Made by a program: the position numbers and the translations under genes
Notes under the pieces: model-generated
The model's database searches: none
Told to the model about the DNA's origin: nothing
Seen by the model: the letters and a program-made list of their open reading frames with translations, nothing else
Assembly: GCA_002189105.1 (NCBI GenBank)
Contig: NIOB01000007.1
Coordinates: forward strand, 186,001-250,000
DNA from: Saccharibacillus soli
Lineage (GTDB): Bacteria > Bacillota > Bacilli > Paenibacillales > Paenibacillaceae
Direction: 5' to 3'
DNA length: 64,000 nt
In this document: positions 62,472 to 64,000 of the stretch, in pieces
Layout of the letters: each line of letters begins with the position of its first letter
Position numbering within the stretch: the first letter of the stretch is position 1

Positions 62472-64000
62472 ATGAACATCGGTTCGTTGTTCAAAAGTAT
62501 GATGGGCGACGCCAAACCTGGCGAACTGAAGCAGCTGGACCTCCGGGAAGGACAGGTTGTTCGCGGTGTGGTTCAATCCGTATCCGATGATGGCAAGGAA
62601 GCTGTGGTTCAGATTCAGGGCGTGAAGGTCAACGCCCAGCTGGAGACGCCGCTTCAGGCCGGACAAACGGCGTTTATGCAGGTTCAGCCCGCTGCGGAAG
62701 ATGGTTCGATTGTGATGAAGCCCGTCTCCGCTCCTGCGGGAAATACGGGTGCCCAGACGATCGAGGAAACGCTCAAACAGGTAGGGTTGCCGGATAATAA
62801 GCAGAACCGTGAGCTGATTCGGATGATGCAGCAGGAAGACCTTCCGGTGACCCGGGAGCAGACGGCTGAGGTACGCAACATGCTGGCTCAGAAGCCGGCA
62901 AATGTCAGTGCCCAGGAATGGGTACGCTCCATCGGCGTATTGGCACAGCGTGGACTTCCCGTTACGCCGCAGAGCGTAGCGGGCATGCAGCAGGCGATCT
63001 TTGGGCCGCCTGCGTCGGCGCTGCTTCAGAACCTGGAGCAGCAGGTGGCAGCGGCTCTGGCTCAGCTTGGCGCAGAGACCGGAGAAGCGGAGACTGCACC
63101 GGGCAGGCTGCCGGGTGGGACAGCAGCTCCTACAGGAGGGCAGGGAGCGGCCCCTGCCAGTGGATCTCCTGCTGCGGCTAATCAAGCCGCTGGGACAGCG
63201 TCCGCTCAGGCTGCCGCTTCAGCAGGCGTGCCGGCTGCTGGTGGCGGATCTGCAAGTGTTCCCGCTGCTGGACTGAACGGAACGCCAGGCCCTGCATCTG
63301 CGGCGGCAGGTAACGCCGCAGGCGGTGAGGAACCGGTCAATCCGGCGCGGACAGCCGGACAACCGGCGCCAAGTGCGGCTTCAGGGTCCACCAGCGCTGC
63401 TGCGCCTGCGCCGCAGGCTGCGGGTACAGCTTCTGCGCAGTCCGCACAGGCGCAGCAGTCCACGAACGGCGGCCTTAACGCCGACTCGCCGGATGTTGCG
63501 CTGCTGCGCAAGGTTCAGGCGCTGCTGGGCGAGCTTCGCTCTGCGGTAGCGAGCGGAACGGACGCGGCAGGCACAGCCGCGTCGCAGTCCGGTTCAGCGC
63601 AGGCTGCTGAACCGGAGGCCGGCCCCTGGGTGGGCCGGCTGCTCAAGATGCTCGGCGCGGAGCACGAGCAGCAGGCCGCGCGTTCCACGCTGGCGAACGC
63701 CGCTCCTGCGGCTGCGCAGCAGCTAACGGGCACGCCGCAGACCGCCGCGCAGGCGACGCAGCCGCCGAGCACCAGCGCGGCCACGCCGCCCGCTCCGCAG
63801 GGCGGCGCTCCCGCGCCATCGGCCGCTGCGCCTGCCACGGCCGGGAACCCCGCCGCCGAGCAAGCGGCGGCGAAGGCGCCGGACGGCGAATCCCGTCCGG
63901 CCTTGTCGTCGGCGGTACGGGCAGCCGCCGACCAGGCGCTTCGCGCCATTCGGGGCGACGAGCTTCGCCCCGAGGCCGCGACGGCGTCCGCGGACGGCAA
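62472..64000 (+). CDS. YlqG/FliK-like Ala-rich protein (3' end cut by window edge)
   Basis: The frame opens at ATG 62472 behind GAGGTGA and stays open to the window end (509 codons, no stop). The first 180 residues look folded: LDLREGQVVRGVVQSVSDDGKEAVVQIQG with QAGQTAFMQVQP, a beta-barrel pattern seen at the start of FliK-like proteins. Beyond that it is low-complexity Ala/Gly/Pro/Gln with short ordered islands (VALLRKVQALLGELRSAV, WVGRLLKMLG). Position after rnhB equals ylqG of B. subtilis. The function is unknown; a flagellar hook-length-like role is only suggested by resemblance. Confidence 0.8.
   Translation, partial: MNIGSLFKSMMGDAKPGELKQLDLREGQVVRGVVQSVSDDGKEAVVQIQGVKVNAQLETPLQAGQTAFMQVQPAAEDGSIVMKPVSAPAGNTGAQTIEETLKQVGLPDNKQNRELIRMMQQEDLPVTREQTAEVRNMLAQKPANVSAQEWVRSIGVLAQRGLPVTPQSVAGMQQAIFGPPASALLQNLEQQVAAALAQLGAETGEAETAPGRLPGGTAAPTGGQGAAPASGSPAAANQAAGTASAQAAASAGVPAAGGGSASVPAAGLNGTPGPASAAAGNAAGGEEPVNPARTAGQPAPSAASGSTSAAAPAPQAAGTASAQSAQAQQSTNGGLNADSPDVALLRKVQALLGELRSAVASGTDAAGTAASQSGSAQAAEPEAGPWVGRLLKMLGAEHEQQAARSTLANAAPAAAQQLTGTPQTAAQATQPPSTSAATPPAPQGGAPAPSAAAPATAGNPAAEQAAAKAPDGESRPALSSAVRAAADQALRAIRGDELRPEAATASADG

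Noticed and set aside
1-64000. CRISPR arrays, tRNA or rRNA genes, insertion sequences, prophage
   Set aside because: No regularly spaced repeats, no tRNA-like cloverleaf or rRNA sequence that I could recognise, and no transposase, integrase or phage structural gene.

Overview
This window is a stretch of chromosome from a moderately GC-rich Gram-positive spore-former of the Paenibacillaceae type (Paenibacillus, Saccharibacillus or a close relative; I cannot settle the genus by eye). The evidence is strong AGGAGG-like ribosome binding sites, TTG and GTG starts, an S-layer-homology anchored glucanase, a YesM-type sensor with LplB/YtcP-type sugar permeases, and the Firmicutes block from rsmD to rnhB. 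Two genes run off the window: a sensor kinase at the left edge and a ylqG/FliK-like gene at the right edge. I saw no rRNA, tRNA, CRISPR array, IS element or prophage.

Positions 1-15500 are accessory. They hold a YesM-type kinase facing two sugar-ABC permeases and a 1494-residue S-layer-bound GH16 beta-glucanase with several carbohydrate-binding modules. An OmpR-type two-component system with an FtsX-type ABC exporter on the minus strand follows, and then a secreted subtilase. Near-identical terminator hairpins flank the two-component/ABC block.

Positions 15700-32400 are mixed: rpiA, a decayed GNAT acetyltransferase gene, a cobalamin-binding protein coupled to a soluble hybrid histidine kinase, a GNAT gene, a MarR-MMPL efflux operon with tandem repeats over its promoter, a small secreted protein, an oligo-1,6-glucosidase, a Yip1 membrane protein, a GH42 beta-galactosidase with a divergent AraC regulator, an SGNH esterase and an SMP-30 lactonase. 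The cobalamin/kinase pair is the most striking find. Its sensor has both hallmark motifs of the CarH-type B12 photoreceptor (Wx9EH and ExHxxG) but no DNA-binding domain, and is followed with a one-base overlap by a HisKA-HATPase-REC-Hpt kinase that has no sensor domain. This looks like a split light (or corrinoid) sensing phosphorelay.

Positions 32700-64000 are conserved core: rsmD-coaD-sepM-like, tmcAL, yceD-rpmF, the FapR-controlled lipid operon (fapR-plsX-fabH-fabD-fabG-acpP-fabF, with a clear FapR operator), rnc-smc-ftsY, ylxM-ffh-rpsP-khpA-rimM-trmD, rplS, lepB-ylqF-rnhB-ylqG. Synteny is broken in two places: a TrhA/hemolysin III gene between ftsY and ylxM, and a padR-DUF1700-DUF4097 operon plus a TPM-domain coiled-coil protein between trmD and rplS.
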